Positions 26,050-35,095 of a stretch of DNA of 64,000 nt are shown here, one piece after another. Within the stretch, counting starts at the first letter, position 1. The number at the start of each line of letters is the position of its first letter. The stretch is from Reticulitermes lucifugus (Eukaryota; Arthropoda; Insecta; Blattodea; Rhinotermitidae). The notes under the pieces are model-generated. The model was not told the origin of the DNA. It did no database searches and saw nothing but the letters and a program-made list of their open reading frames with translations. The DNA lies in the NCBI GenBank assembly GCA_026260175.1, contig JAKCWW010000103.1, positions 101,564-165,563 of the forward strand. Direction: 5' to 3'. Position numbers and translations under genes: made by a program.

Positions 26050-26080
26050 CCTGTCAAGAAGGACTCTGCTCCATGGATTT
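26050..26080 (+). mobile_element. Terminal phrase of the RT element
   Basis: gtcaagaaggactctgctcc then atgga matches 2284-2310 closely. It is the 3' end of the same retroelement family, probably belonging with the remnant at 25713. Confidence 0.6.
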
Positions 26081-26400
26081 GGTTATGATTAATCCTTAGA
26101 GGTTTATGAAGGAAATGTGAAGGTAAAGAACTCACAAATACTGCTAAGCATTCCCATAAATTTATTCTGCCCTTAACTTGTTTGTCAATGTTTGAATTTT
26201 TTACGTTTCTAAATGTTTGCCACATACGCTGAGAACGTAATAGCTCTTTTATTGTTTTAATTTTCTCTACACCCGGATGACCTCACACCCCGAACATATA
26301 TTTAACTTTCTCTGCATTTACGAGAGTCGGTTAGAAAATAGGTTTGAAATGATTAATATTTTGAGTTATTTATATTCAGGTCTAATAAGAATGGTTCAGA

Positions 26401-26623
26401 TTAAACTGCACTGCTATCCCAGTAGTTTTCCACATAGTCCCCGCCACAACTGAGGAATTTATCATTTTCATGGGACGAGCCGTTCTATTCCCTGTTGACA
26501 GTAGTCCGTGCTCTGTGTTATCAGCCACCGTCTCACACCTGTTTCCACTTTGCGATCTTTAAATTTGTGGCCGCCTAGATTTTGATATAGCGCTGGGAAC
26601 AGATGATAATGGCGTGGCGACGA
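26401..26623 (-). pseudogene. Mariner-like transposase, C-terminal remnant
   Basis: Cut-and-paste DNA transposase of the Tc1/mariner superfamily. On the minus strand from 26623 the frame reads S-S-P-R-H-Y-H-L-F-P-A-L, then NLGGHKFKD, RRWLITQSTDYCQQGIERLV, and a stop. After a one-base shift it resumes as NDKFLSCGGDYVEN and ends at a stop (26401-26403). This is the usual C-terminus of the family, whose intact SPDx4-DYHLF motif is altered here. The DDD catalytic core is missing, so the copy is 5'-truncated and frameshifted. Confidence 0.85.
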
Positions 26624-27867
26624 TTTTTTTGATATAATCACAGTCAGTGTAGGTTCTTATTTACGAAATAATGAACCATCTACTTTTATTTCATGACCAA
26701 CCTCCTTCCTTGCCTCCTTACCCAGATTTTCTGCAAACATATTTAGAGTATAAGAAATAATTTAATGCTGTATACACAGACAGCAGTTATTTTCCTTGGA
26801 CGACACTTTCTCTTGTGCGGTGTACTGTTATGTAAAACTTTCTTTTCTTCTACTTCTGTACTCTACTTATTCTGGATTACAGCGAAAGTAGAATCCAGGT
26901 GCGACCCGCTACGTCACATCTCCTTTATTTTGCCATAACCTTATTTAACTTATGTTTGTGTCTCCCCATACATTCTTTCACCAATGTTCATTCATCCGCT
27001 CCTTTTGCTGCAATTCTCTGGGGTTCCGTTTCCTTTCGTCTCACAAGCCTTGTTTTTTTGAAGGAAAAAGTATTTCCAGGTCAATAACTCTGTTTGTACG
27101 GTACTTACAGATGTTTTTAGTGAATGTAAGGGTGGAAAGAAATCTGTGTATTGAAATACAGATATGCTACTTCAGCCGATGTTCAGAGTGCTGTATAAAA
27201 TGTTATTCTTAATTGGTACTTTGCACTAAGTATCGTAAAGTGTAACCCATTGGAATGTTTTGACGGCTGTGGGACGTCTGCCCGTTCAGGTGACGTTAGC
27301 TAATTTGTTCATTGTGAAATACTTATGTATGAAAGTAAAGTAAAAGTAGTTAGTTTTGTAGAAGATTGTATGTTATAATTATTTGCAAAGTGCTTTTCTA
27401 TGCATTTTTAACTCTTTGAAACTTACTTCTTGAAGAAATATTAAAAAAAAAAACAAAAATAAGCCGGAGTGTATGTGTGTTAGATCAAGTAGAGTTAAGA
27501 TGACTAAGAAATTCATATAGTTTGAATGAAACAAGAAATATACTCAATGTTTCAAGAGAGAATATTTAGGAGAAGTATTTGTAAAAATTATACTTTTTCA
27601 AACAAGCAAGTTCTGAGCCGTAAATTGAAATATAGAGTGGTTCAGGAAAGGATTCAGAGGTGATGGTAGCGATAAATGATCATACTCCACTATGAAAAAC
27701 TTCTGGATCGGCTAAATAATTGTAAATTGACTGGAAATAATATTGGTTTCGATACGTTTTTGAAGAAACATCTTAAAAAGCCCAGACCGTTGACTCGCTA
27801 CGCGGACTGCATTAAGTTTGTTGTGTTGTCGTCGAGTAAGTGAAAACGAAAGATAACGCTGAGGATT
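26624..27867. other. Non-coding, nothing recognised
   Basis: No recognised gene or element. Short frames only. Confidence 0.45.
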
Positions 27868-28002
27868 CCATTGTTCTAGGACATGGCGTCGCGTCACTGG
27901 GTAATCGGTTGTGGGGAAGCGATTAAATAGTGACGCTGAATCTTATACTAGAAGAACGGAATCTTCAGCGGCACCACTGCGAGAACCTCAGAACTCGCGT
28001 AA
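27868..28002. repeat. Foldback repeat with dispersed tail
   Basis: 27868-27903 (ccattgttctaggacatggc on) and 27924-27959 are imperfect inverted arms. They are followed by aatcttcagcggcaccactg and cgagaacctcagaactcgcg. The left arm resembles the arm of the palindrome at 47999-48103 (gttctgggacatgacgtcgc-like then cactgggtaat). The tail recurs near 13264 and 54930. Confidence 0.6.
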
Positions 28003-29043
28003 GGTAAAGTTACAACTTGAAATGTCATCACAGTCATGTGCACTCACATTTATTAGAAAATATCCACCGAAGTTTAAAAACAGAAAGTTTCAAGGATACC
28101 ATGTAGGGAGTTTCTTGAACAGTAGGCCTAATCATTGTTCAAAGAATTTAACACTCACCATAAAAGCATATACTGAGTGATCCGAATTTGAAAACCTTCA
28201 GTGTCTCCGAGATTGTGAAAAACTGGGTGTTAGTGTTGTGCAGTACACTGTTTTAAAATTACAAAATACAAATCAAATTTTTGAACAAGTAGTGAGACTG
28301 CTGTTATGTGATTTGACTTGTGCCTACAGAGTGTTGTGGAGTATCTGTCAGAAGATTTGTTTTCAATGTTGATTGCTAAACTGGGAGGGTTTGTCATTTT
28401 TATCTTGCTCTTGAGCTGTCAACACGTCGCATCAATTGCAGGTTTAATAGACTAGACTAGGAATAGCCTGCTCGGAGGCACTGAAAATTCTTTTCGAAAA
28501 AACAGGAGCTTGAACTGGAAAAAATTGTCAGAAAATTTGATCTACAGGTGTACAGCTGGGGCAGTGTTGACTAACATACGTGTACGTGAAAATATTGCTA
28601 CGACCACAAGCACCACACTTTGGTAAATCCCGGTATTTGCACAGATCCACAAAGTAGCACTTTACCTTGTAACATCGGTTTGGTATACAGTTACATATGG
28701 TATCCAAAAAAACAGCCGGAGAAGGGTTTAGTTTTATGTAAGTACTGCGCTTCTCAGTGGAATGAAGTAATTGTATTTACATTAACGAAAAGTAAATTAT
28801 AAGTGCTACTTTCTGCTACTGTTATAATCGTACGTTTAAACAGTTTTAAAGGAAACGTTAATTGGTAATACCTGAAATATACTGAAACTACTGAATACAA
28901 AAACAGTTGTAAAATTACAAAATACATTTTTTTGTAACAGGCGCTTATGTATTGTAGATTAAAATTTTATTATTTGAATAGTGTGTATTATGTACAATCT
29001 AAATGAGTCTTCATGATTCTGCATGTAAACTTGTGTGCCTCCG
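28003..29043. other. Non-coding, nothing recognised
   Basis: No recognised gene or element. Confidence 0.45.
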
Positions 29044-29071
29044 TTATGATGGTTACATGATTAACCGAAAC
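29044..29071 (+). other. Hammerhead-like motif, degenerate core
   Basis: ttatgatggttacatgatta then accgaaac: a GGTT/AACC stem closes directly before GAAAC. Two bases of the CUGANGA core are altered, so self-cleavage is unlikely. It is followed by atgtgggagttgtgaataaa and looks like the end of an element. Confidence 0.5.
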
Positions 29072-29109
29072 ATGTGGGAGTTGTGAATAAACAGGTATTG
29101 TCAGAACTT

Positions 29110-29252
29110 CACATTACATTCACCGTGCATTTTTGTACAATTGATTAACTAACACCAACAAATGCACCAAAACAAGTTTTGTCATTGATTTTTTAATAAA
29201 GTAATCAATGACAAAACTTGTTTTGGTGCATTTGTTGGTGTGAGTTAATCAA
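29110..29252. mobile_element. Foldback element, loop-deleted copy, nested
   Basis: A tail at 29110-29140 (containing attcaccgtgcattttt) is followed by arms 29141-29190 and 29203-29252, identical at 49 of 50 positions, with a 12-nt loop. aggtattgtcagaactt at 29093-29109 and aggtattgttagaattt at 29253-29269 match at 15 of 17 positions and look like an ageing target-site duplication. The arms share acaccaacaaatgcacc-like wording with the copies at 29532 and 56767. Confidence 0.8.
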
Positions 29253-29420
29253 AGGTATTGTTAGAATTTTATAAATGTGCTTTGATTGTATTTATTTAAA
29301 TATTAACCTTTATGATTGGACAGTGATTATTTAATTTACGTAGGTTAATCATATAATCATATAATTTAACTTATGTTAATGCTATAAATTGCTGCATAGC
29401 GAGTAGTTTTCTTTAGTTCT

Positions 29421-29449
29421 TTGTTTGTTTGTTTGTTTCTATCTATCTT

Positions 29450-29506
<57 letters not shown>
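29421..29506. repeat. Compound microsatellite (TTTG)n (ATCT)n (TTTC)n
   Basis: gtttgtttgtttgtttct, then atct repeated to about 29481, then ttct or tttc repeated to 29506. Confidence 0.95.
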
Positions 29507-29531
29507 GAGACGTGCAAATATGTTGTAGAAA

Positions 29532-29747
29532 TTTTACATTATCTTCATCGTGCATTTTTTAACAAATCACAAATTACACACCAACGAAATGCACTATATT
29601 TTTTCACTTTTTTTATTGTAAATGTAAAGCAAATGTAGACTACGACCCCCCCCCTAAAGATGACCCTGTAACGGTTGAAACGTATGTAGGGGTTGAAGAA
29701 TAAAAAAGTGAAAAAATATAGTGCATTTCGTTGGTTTGTAATTTGTG
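29532..29747. mobile_element. Foldback element with 34-nt tail and 12-bp target-site duplication
   Basis: The order is: duplication atgttgtagaaa (29520-29531); 34-nt tail (29532-29565) with cttcatcgtgcattttt; left arm 29566-29617; loop 29618-29698 holding a hammerhead-like motif at 29654-29681; right arm 29699-29749 (nearly perfect: one substitution and one extra T); and the same duplication at 29748-29759. The arms carry caccaacgaaatgcac. There is no coding capacity. The architecture recalls a Penelope-like element reduced to inverted pLTRs, which is an inference. Confidence 0.85.
29654..29681 (+). other. Hammerhead-like motif in a foldback loop
   Basis: ctaaaga-t-gacc, a short loop, ggtt-gaaac: core C-T-[A]-A-A-G-A (third base altered from G), stem GACC/GGTT and GAAAC. 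One unpaired T lies between the core and the stem. Confidence 0.5.
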
Positions 29748-29759
29748 ATGTTGTAGAAA

Positions 29760-31129
29760 GCTTGTGCTTTAAAGTTTGCACAGTAGTTTTCTTATGTTTG
29801 TGCATATATATAACTTTTAACGGAGTGAACTGTTTTGCAGAGCACCATGTACTCCCGAGGTTCATATACAGAGTGACTCTAAAGTACATAAATAAATACA
29901 CAGTGTTAAATGGCTATATCTCCTAAACAAAATACTGTAGTGTTACAATTATTGGCCACTCTAAAGCCCATACACTACAATTTAGTGTCATATTACAACG
30001 GAACCCCCCCCACTTCATTCAAGAGCTCTTCCCTGAGGATTGCCATCGCCGGATGGAATGTGTAGAGATTATGCTGACATGGCAGTACGACAATCCTCGG
30101 TTGAAAACATTATTTGGACGTGTACCGAAAAAAATCAGGAACACTTGATGAACTGGAACCACAAATTCGAGATGCTTTTTCCGCTGTTACTTTTGACTTC
30201 TAAAGGAAAACTGTTGAGCCTGTCTGTCTTCCAGTTCTTGCAAAAGCGTGTGCAGAATACTGTTTTGAAATCTGACACTAAGTGGTACTGTGTGGGCTTT
30301 AAACTGATGAAAGAATTGTAGCAATATAGGATTCGTTCTAGGAGATTAGCCTTTTAACTAACATATTTCCTTTAAAGTCAACCTTGTGTATAGCCTGTAT
30401 CTTCAAGCGCATTCCGTTTTTTCTTATCCTGCTAAGTTACTACCTACATATACCCTTATTTTAGCTTTATTTGACGATGTAGGCCTATCTGGGTTTCATA
30501 TTCCTGGTCTAGCAGCTTGTGTTGTTATTACGTATTTTTTCCTAAACCCAGAATTGTCATGTAATGTTTTCTTATTATTTATAATCTTTTCGTTCGTCCA
30601 AGGGTTCTCTGCTTATAGTTTTTATATTTCCCCTCCACCGTTTCTTACTTCTCCTTACATTTGTTAATTTTCTGTTTATACCTTTATATGGAAGTCTTTT
30701 CTTCTGCGTGTATTTTGTATATGTCTTTGAATTTTACAGATGCACTGTATTCAGTCGGGTGTCACATAATTTAAGCGCAGATTTTCTTCTTTAATTTTAT
30801 GTTCCTTTTTATATCGTATTTTCTAGCGTGTCTCATCTTTCTTATTTTACGGTTTATATGCCTGTGCTTATTTCGCTGTGGTTTTAATTTCCTCAGTTTT
30901 CACACTTCCCTGCCTCTTCTTTCAATATTTTATGTACAATGTGGGCATATCATTGTCCGCTATTCTTGCTTTTATTATTTTTATTGTATTTAATCAAGCA
31001 AGAGTCCGGGCAGCTCACGCAGTAAAGGGCCTAACTGAGGGACTCAATTTCGGTACGGTAAGAATTTTTAGGTGTTATTTACAAAGTAAAGAGACCTGAT
31101 GATGATGATTCTACATCAACTCGCCAGTC
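29760..31129. other. Non-coding, nothing recognised
   Basis: Pyrimidine-rich from about 30390 to 31000. Frames here are hydrophobic by composition and match no family I know. Confidence 0.45.
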
Positions 31130-31663
31130 CGCCCGTTATCTGTCTGTCTGTGACCTGGTGTCAGAGGTTAAAGCGTTGTCGGATTTTCATGAAATTCGGT
31201 CTAGGAATTATTTATAAATATTGTCATGCAAGTGTGAATTTCGTGAAAATCAGCTCAATTGAAACCCTACTTTATCGAAGCGCTTAAGTACATTTATACC
31301 CATACTTTCCATATCTCTTGACCAATTTGCGTGGAATTTGGTACAAGACATTCCCACGAAATGCTGATGCATATTTGTGAAACCGGTGCAATGGAAGCCA
31401 TGCTTTTTACTGTGGGCGTAAATAAAGATTCTGACATATTTTCTACATTGTTGTTCCACATAAAAATAGGCAAGTAAACATCCACAAAAATTGGTTGAGT
31501 GATTGTCGAGTTTCATGAAAATGGATTTATTTAAAGCTACAGTAATTAAGGTACATGAATTTCTAATTTCTGTACATGTTTCAGATCTGATTTGGGTGAA
31601 ATTCGGTATTGGATACGTGCGCATAATGCTTTTTAAGCATTTGTGAGTTTCATGAAAATCGGT
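31130..31663 (+). repeat. Degenerate periodic repeat with ttcatgaaaatcggt phrases
   Basis: Paired phrases of the type tgaaattcggt then ttcatgaaaatcggt recur near 31188/31243, 31329/31375, 31484/31513 and 31595/31649, giving four imperfect units of roughly 110-155 bp. A ctgtctgtctgtgacctgg lead-in precedes them. I recall similar phrase repeats from arthropod genomes but cannot name the family. Confidence 0.55.
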
Positions 31664-33104
31664 GCAGGAAAGGTTGTACTTTTTTTACCGGCATCAATTA
31701 AATTACATGTGTACGGTGAAACCTTATGACATTTTGAAACTAAAGAAGGCATTGGTAACGTCTCTTTACTGCGTCAGTCTTGTCATTTCGCCAGCACGTC
31801 TGCATGTCTACACTGACTTTGGAGCCCTCCAAGCCCCTGATACAGTGTACACCAAATGCTGTGCTTCTAGATTCAAAGGACGGGAGCATGAAGTTGATCA
31901 CCTCTTAGTACATCTCCATAATATGATACCTAATCCAAAAGAAAACTTACCTTTATGTCAGCATGCGGTGTATAATTTTACATTACTTTCAAGCCTCTAC
32001 CCCTTTATATTTATGGCCGTTCGTGGCTCTGATTCCTGTGTTGTACTTCTAATAGCGTCCGCGTATGTCTGTTTCATGACATGTTGTTTCATTTGCTTTA
32101 TATTCTGTTTTTTGCCTTCTCCTATGATCTGCCCACTTTTATTCTCATTATTTTCTTTATTTAAAGCTTTCTCACTGTGACCAATGTGTTTATTTTTCGA
32201 CAAATGTATATATTTATTTTCTCTGCCTTATATGTCCGTGTATATGTATTTTCTGGCACTAGCAGCGTGAGAGAACGTATATTGGAATTCTTGCTGCATC
32301 CTATCCTGTTATCCTGTCTTAATTTCCTACCTATTTCCTATGGAAATTTCAGTCCCTTCTCTTTTATAAACCACCCTTCCTCGAAACTCGTTCATTTCTT
32401 TTTCGAGTTGTAGGCCCACTTCCATTCTCCCACCCCACCAACACCCCCCCCCATCTCGACACTACTGAGACTGGTAACAGAAGGTACACCAACCTTCAGA
32501 ATTAAAAAAAAAATATCCCTGTCTCCTATCACTGCTCCGTCTTAGTCGAAATCGTACAGCGTTGGGCGTCTATAATACGAATATCTTATGTTTAGATTTT
32601 ATACCTATTATAATGAATGATGTTCTACTAATTAAAGGGTAGAATAAACAGTGGTTACTATACATATGTGTACACCACGTGGCTTAACATTACAAATCTC
32701 TAAATTTTGCCCACAGAATGTGTTCATACTTCATATAATTCTCAGAACAAATGACAATTATGTCCTTAGCGATAATTAACCCGTTGTTCTTTATAATGAA
32801 GAAGTGAGTTTTATGTGACGTAGAGAATGACCCTTTAATTTATCGACTAATTTCGGCCTTCAAAGGGATAATTATTTGTCTTCACACAAAATGAAAATAG
32901 AGTAGAGCACTTAATATTTATTCCATTTCAATTTCTAATTCCATTTCTAAAATAATTTTAATCTTTGCCATCATAATATAAAATGTGACGTTGTATAATT
33001 CTTGTAATTATTTGTGAAACGCTTTAATTTTATTTAATTTAAATAAGGGCTTAATGAGTCATATAATAAATATGGATCATAAGGGTATATATTTTTCCCA
33101 TGGC
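31664..33104. other. Non-coding; long chance frame at 31662-32180
   Basis: A 172-codon open frame has no recognised domain and a pyrimidine-driven hydrophobic end. It starts inside the preceding repeat. Nothing else recognised. Confidence 0.45.
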
Positions 33105-33345
33105 TCGACAGCCCTAGTAGGCCTACGCCTCTTCTATGAGGCTTCGCTATCACACTCACTGAGACACACCGCACTCGGTACGACTCCTCCGAATGAGTGA
33201 TCGGCCCGTCGCAGAGACCTCTACCTTATAACGCACGACATTCACAAGAGACAAACATGCATGCCCCTGGTGGGATTCAAACCCGCAATCCCAGCAAGCG
33301 AGCGACCTTAGACCCACTCCTTAGACCGCGCGGCCACCGGGATCG
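33105..33345 (-). mobile_element. tRNA-derived SINE, third family
   Basis: On the minus strand the head at about 33345 reads cccggtggccgcgcggtcta and carries a B box gggtttgaatcccacc. The body (catgcatgtttgtctcttgt, gagtgtgatagcg-like) matches, in reverse complement, the copy at 41158-41372 (ggatgttcgtctcttgtg, gatcactcgttcagagga). Confidence 0.75.
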
Positions 33346-33760
33346 GCTCGTAAAGGTATATACCGCTCACGAAAGCTGGCCTACAATTATTTCGCACATT
33401 ATATGTGTTGGTCTCTTACGCAAGTGGAGACGCATTCTGCGGAGTTAAGCGGGTTAAGAATGCGCGGCTACCAAATGAGTTTTACTCTTATGAAACGAGA
33501 AACACGAAACCAGAGGACGTGATAACTAATTCGTCTGGTGTGGTTCGTCTTAGCTTATTATTAATCCATGTGCTTCAGTAACGTACTGAATTACATTTAG
33601 TACAGAACTGGTGCTCACTATGGATTGAAGTTTGTAAAACGATTGAGTAAATGCAGAGGAAAAAGGAGACAAACGAGCATTGAAATTTATGATCAGGGAT
33701 TATGTAATGTGTGCTACTCTTCCGAATCACAGGTTTCTGGATATGTGATAAATACATTTC

Positions 33761-34229
33761 AAATATGGCAAAGTTAGAATATTTAGGAACGAACATAACA
33801 AATTAAAATTACATTAACGAAGAAGTTAATTAAGAGCTGATTTAATGCGGAGAGTGCTGCAAGTCGTCCCAATGAAATTTTTATTACTGTCGTCTCTTTA
33901 AGAAAATCAAGATTAAATTATACGGGACTACGACATTTGCCTGTCATTTTGAAAGGGTCTGAAACGATGTCTTTCCTTGAGAACAAGTGCTGAGGAAAAT
34001 ATATGGAACTAAGAGAAGTAGTAAGGGGATGGGGAGAATTAAATTTAGGGGAACTTCCTAATTTGTAATGTTCCCGATATCAGGATGAAATCAAGAAGGT
34101 TGGGGCAGAAGGGAGTGTAATGTGGACGTGGAAGGTGAGAAAGGACTGCAGTATTTTAGTTATGAAAGTGAAGGGAAGAGACCGCATGGGAAATGTAAAC
34201 ATAAATAGTAAGATAATATTAAAATGAGT
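33761..34229 (+). pseudogene. RT 3' remnant (same family as 1661)
   Basis: Reads MAKLEYLGTNITN, then NYINEEV, RLFKKIKIKLY, LRKIYGTKR and EGKRPHGKC with NIKMSF near the end, in the usual order of the RT C-terminus but across three frames and several stops. It lies directly before a remnant of a different RT family. Confidence 0.65.
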
Positions 34230-34242
34230 TTTTATGTAATAC

Positions 34243-34746
34243 AGGAAGATGTAAACGTGATACTAAATCCAGGATTGCCATGGCAAAAGCAACATTAAAA
34301 AAAGAAGAAGGCCCTTTTCACCAGAAAATTGGAATTAAGTTTAAGGAAGAAACTAGTGAAGTACTACATTTGGAGCATTGCTTTGTATGGTTCTGAAAAG
34401 TGGACACTTCGGAAAGTAGATCAGAAATACCTGGAAAGTTTTGAAATGTGGTATTACAGAAGAATGGAGAAGATGAGTTGGACCGATCGTGTGAGAAATG
34501 AAGAAGTATTACAAAGAGTCAAGGAGGAGTGGAATATCCTACATACAATAAACAGAAGAAAGGCTAACTGGATTGGTCACATCTTGCGTAGAAATTGCCT
34601 TCTAAAACACTTTATTAAAGGAAAGATAGAAGGGATGGGATGACGAGGAAGATGGTGTAAGAAGATACTGGATTAACGTAAGGAAAGGAGAAGGTACTGG
34701 CGATTGAAAGAGGAAGCACTAGGTCGCAGTCTCTAGAGAACTCTGT
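34243..34746 (+). pseudogene. Non-LTR retrotransposon RT, second family, 5' part of a split copy
   Basis: Reads DTKSRIAMAKATLKKE (after 34245), a frameshift, then KYYIWSIALYGSEKWTLRK, FEMWYYRRMEKMSWTDRV, RKANWIGHILRRNCLLKHF and RRYWRLKEEALGRSL, typical of the C-terminal domain of a non-LTR retrotransposon polyprotein. The longest open piece is 104 codons (34329-34643). The copy is cut by a 291-bp foldback insertion and continues at 35038. Confidence 0.85.
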
Positions 34747-35037
34747 GGTCTTTTGGGTGATTACATGGCGTCGTGAGGTAATTATTTACCGACGTTTCGG
34801 GACAACGTGTCGGTCCCATCTTCACGGGTCGAGATTCCACGAAGGAAAGAAAGCCGCTGACCAGGAGACTTGGCAACATAGCGGGGTAGGGAAAAACATG
34901 CGATGTGACAAGCCAATAGAATGAGGGTGACCCGTTGTCCCGAAACGTCGGTAAATAATTACCTCACGACGCCGTGTAATCACTCAAAAGACCACAGATT
35001 ACATCAACATCACGGCGGAAGCCTGAAATCAAGTCTG
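34747..35037. mobile_element. Foldback element inserted in the RT remnant, 11-bp target-site duplication
   Basis: gagaactctgt at 34736-34746 recurs at 35038-35048, and the RT frame resumes after the second copy, proving an insertion. Arms 34745-34807 and 34933-34995 (63 bp each) are nearly perfect inverted copies centred on taattatttaccgacgtttc. A 125-nt loop separates them, and a 42-nt tail (agattacatcaacatcacgg on) follows. A hammerhead-like motif occurs on the minus strand at 34794-34825. Confidence 0.88.
34794..34825 (-). other. Hammerhead-like motif in a foldback arm
   Basis: On the minus strand: gtgaaga-t-gggac, a loop, gtccc-gaaac. The five-base stem is perfect. The first core base is G instead of C, and the extra T is present. 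Confidence 0.55.
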
Positions 35038-35095
35038 GAGAACTCTGTTTGTAAGAGGCTATGGAACTGTCCTAAGACAGACTACAGAATGAATG
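35038..35095 (+). pseudogene. RT remnant, second family, 3' part of the split copy
   Basis: gagaactctgtttgtaagag followed by gctatggaactgtcctaaga and cagactacagaatgaatga aligns with the end of the minus-strand copy at 58453-58737 (RTCFGRACGPVVKQTTE, stop, then gaatgaatg). It shows where the element resumed after the insertion. Confidence 0.8.

Noticed and set aside
31662-32180. Longest ordinary open frame (172 codons, plus strand)
   Set aside because: It starts within a repeat, has no recognisable domain, and its hydrophobic end follows from pyrimidine-rich composition. No splice or codon evidence supports it.
33270-33345. A tRNA gene on the minus strand
   Set aside because: The head has A- and B-box wording but belongs to a SINE whose sister is at 41158. 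No acceptor stem was seen.
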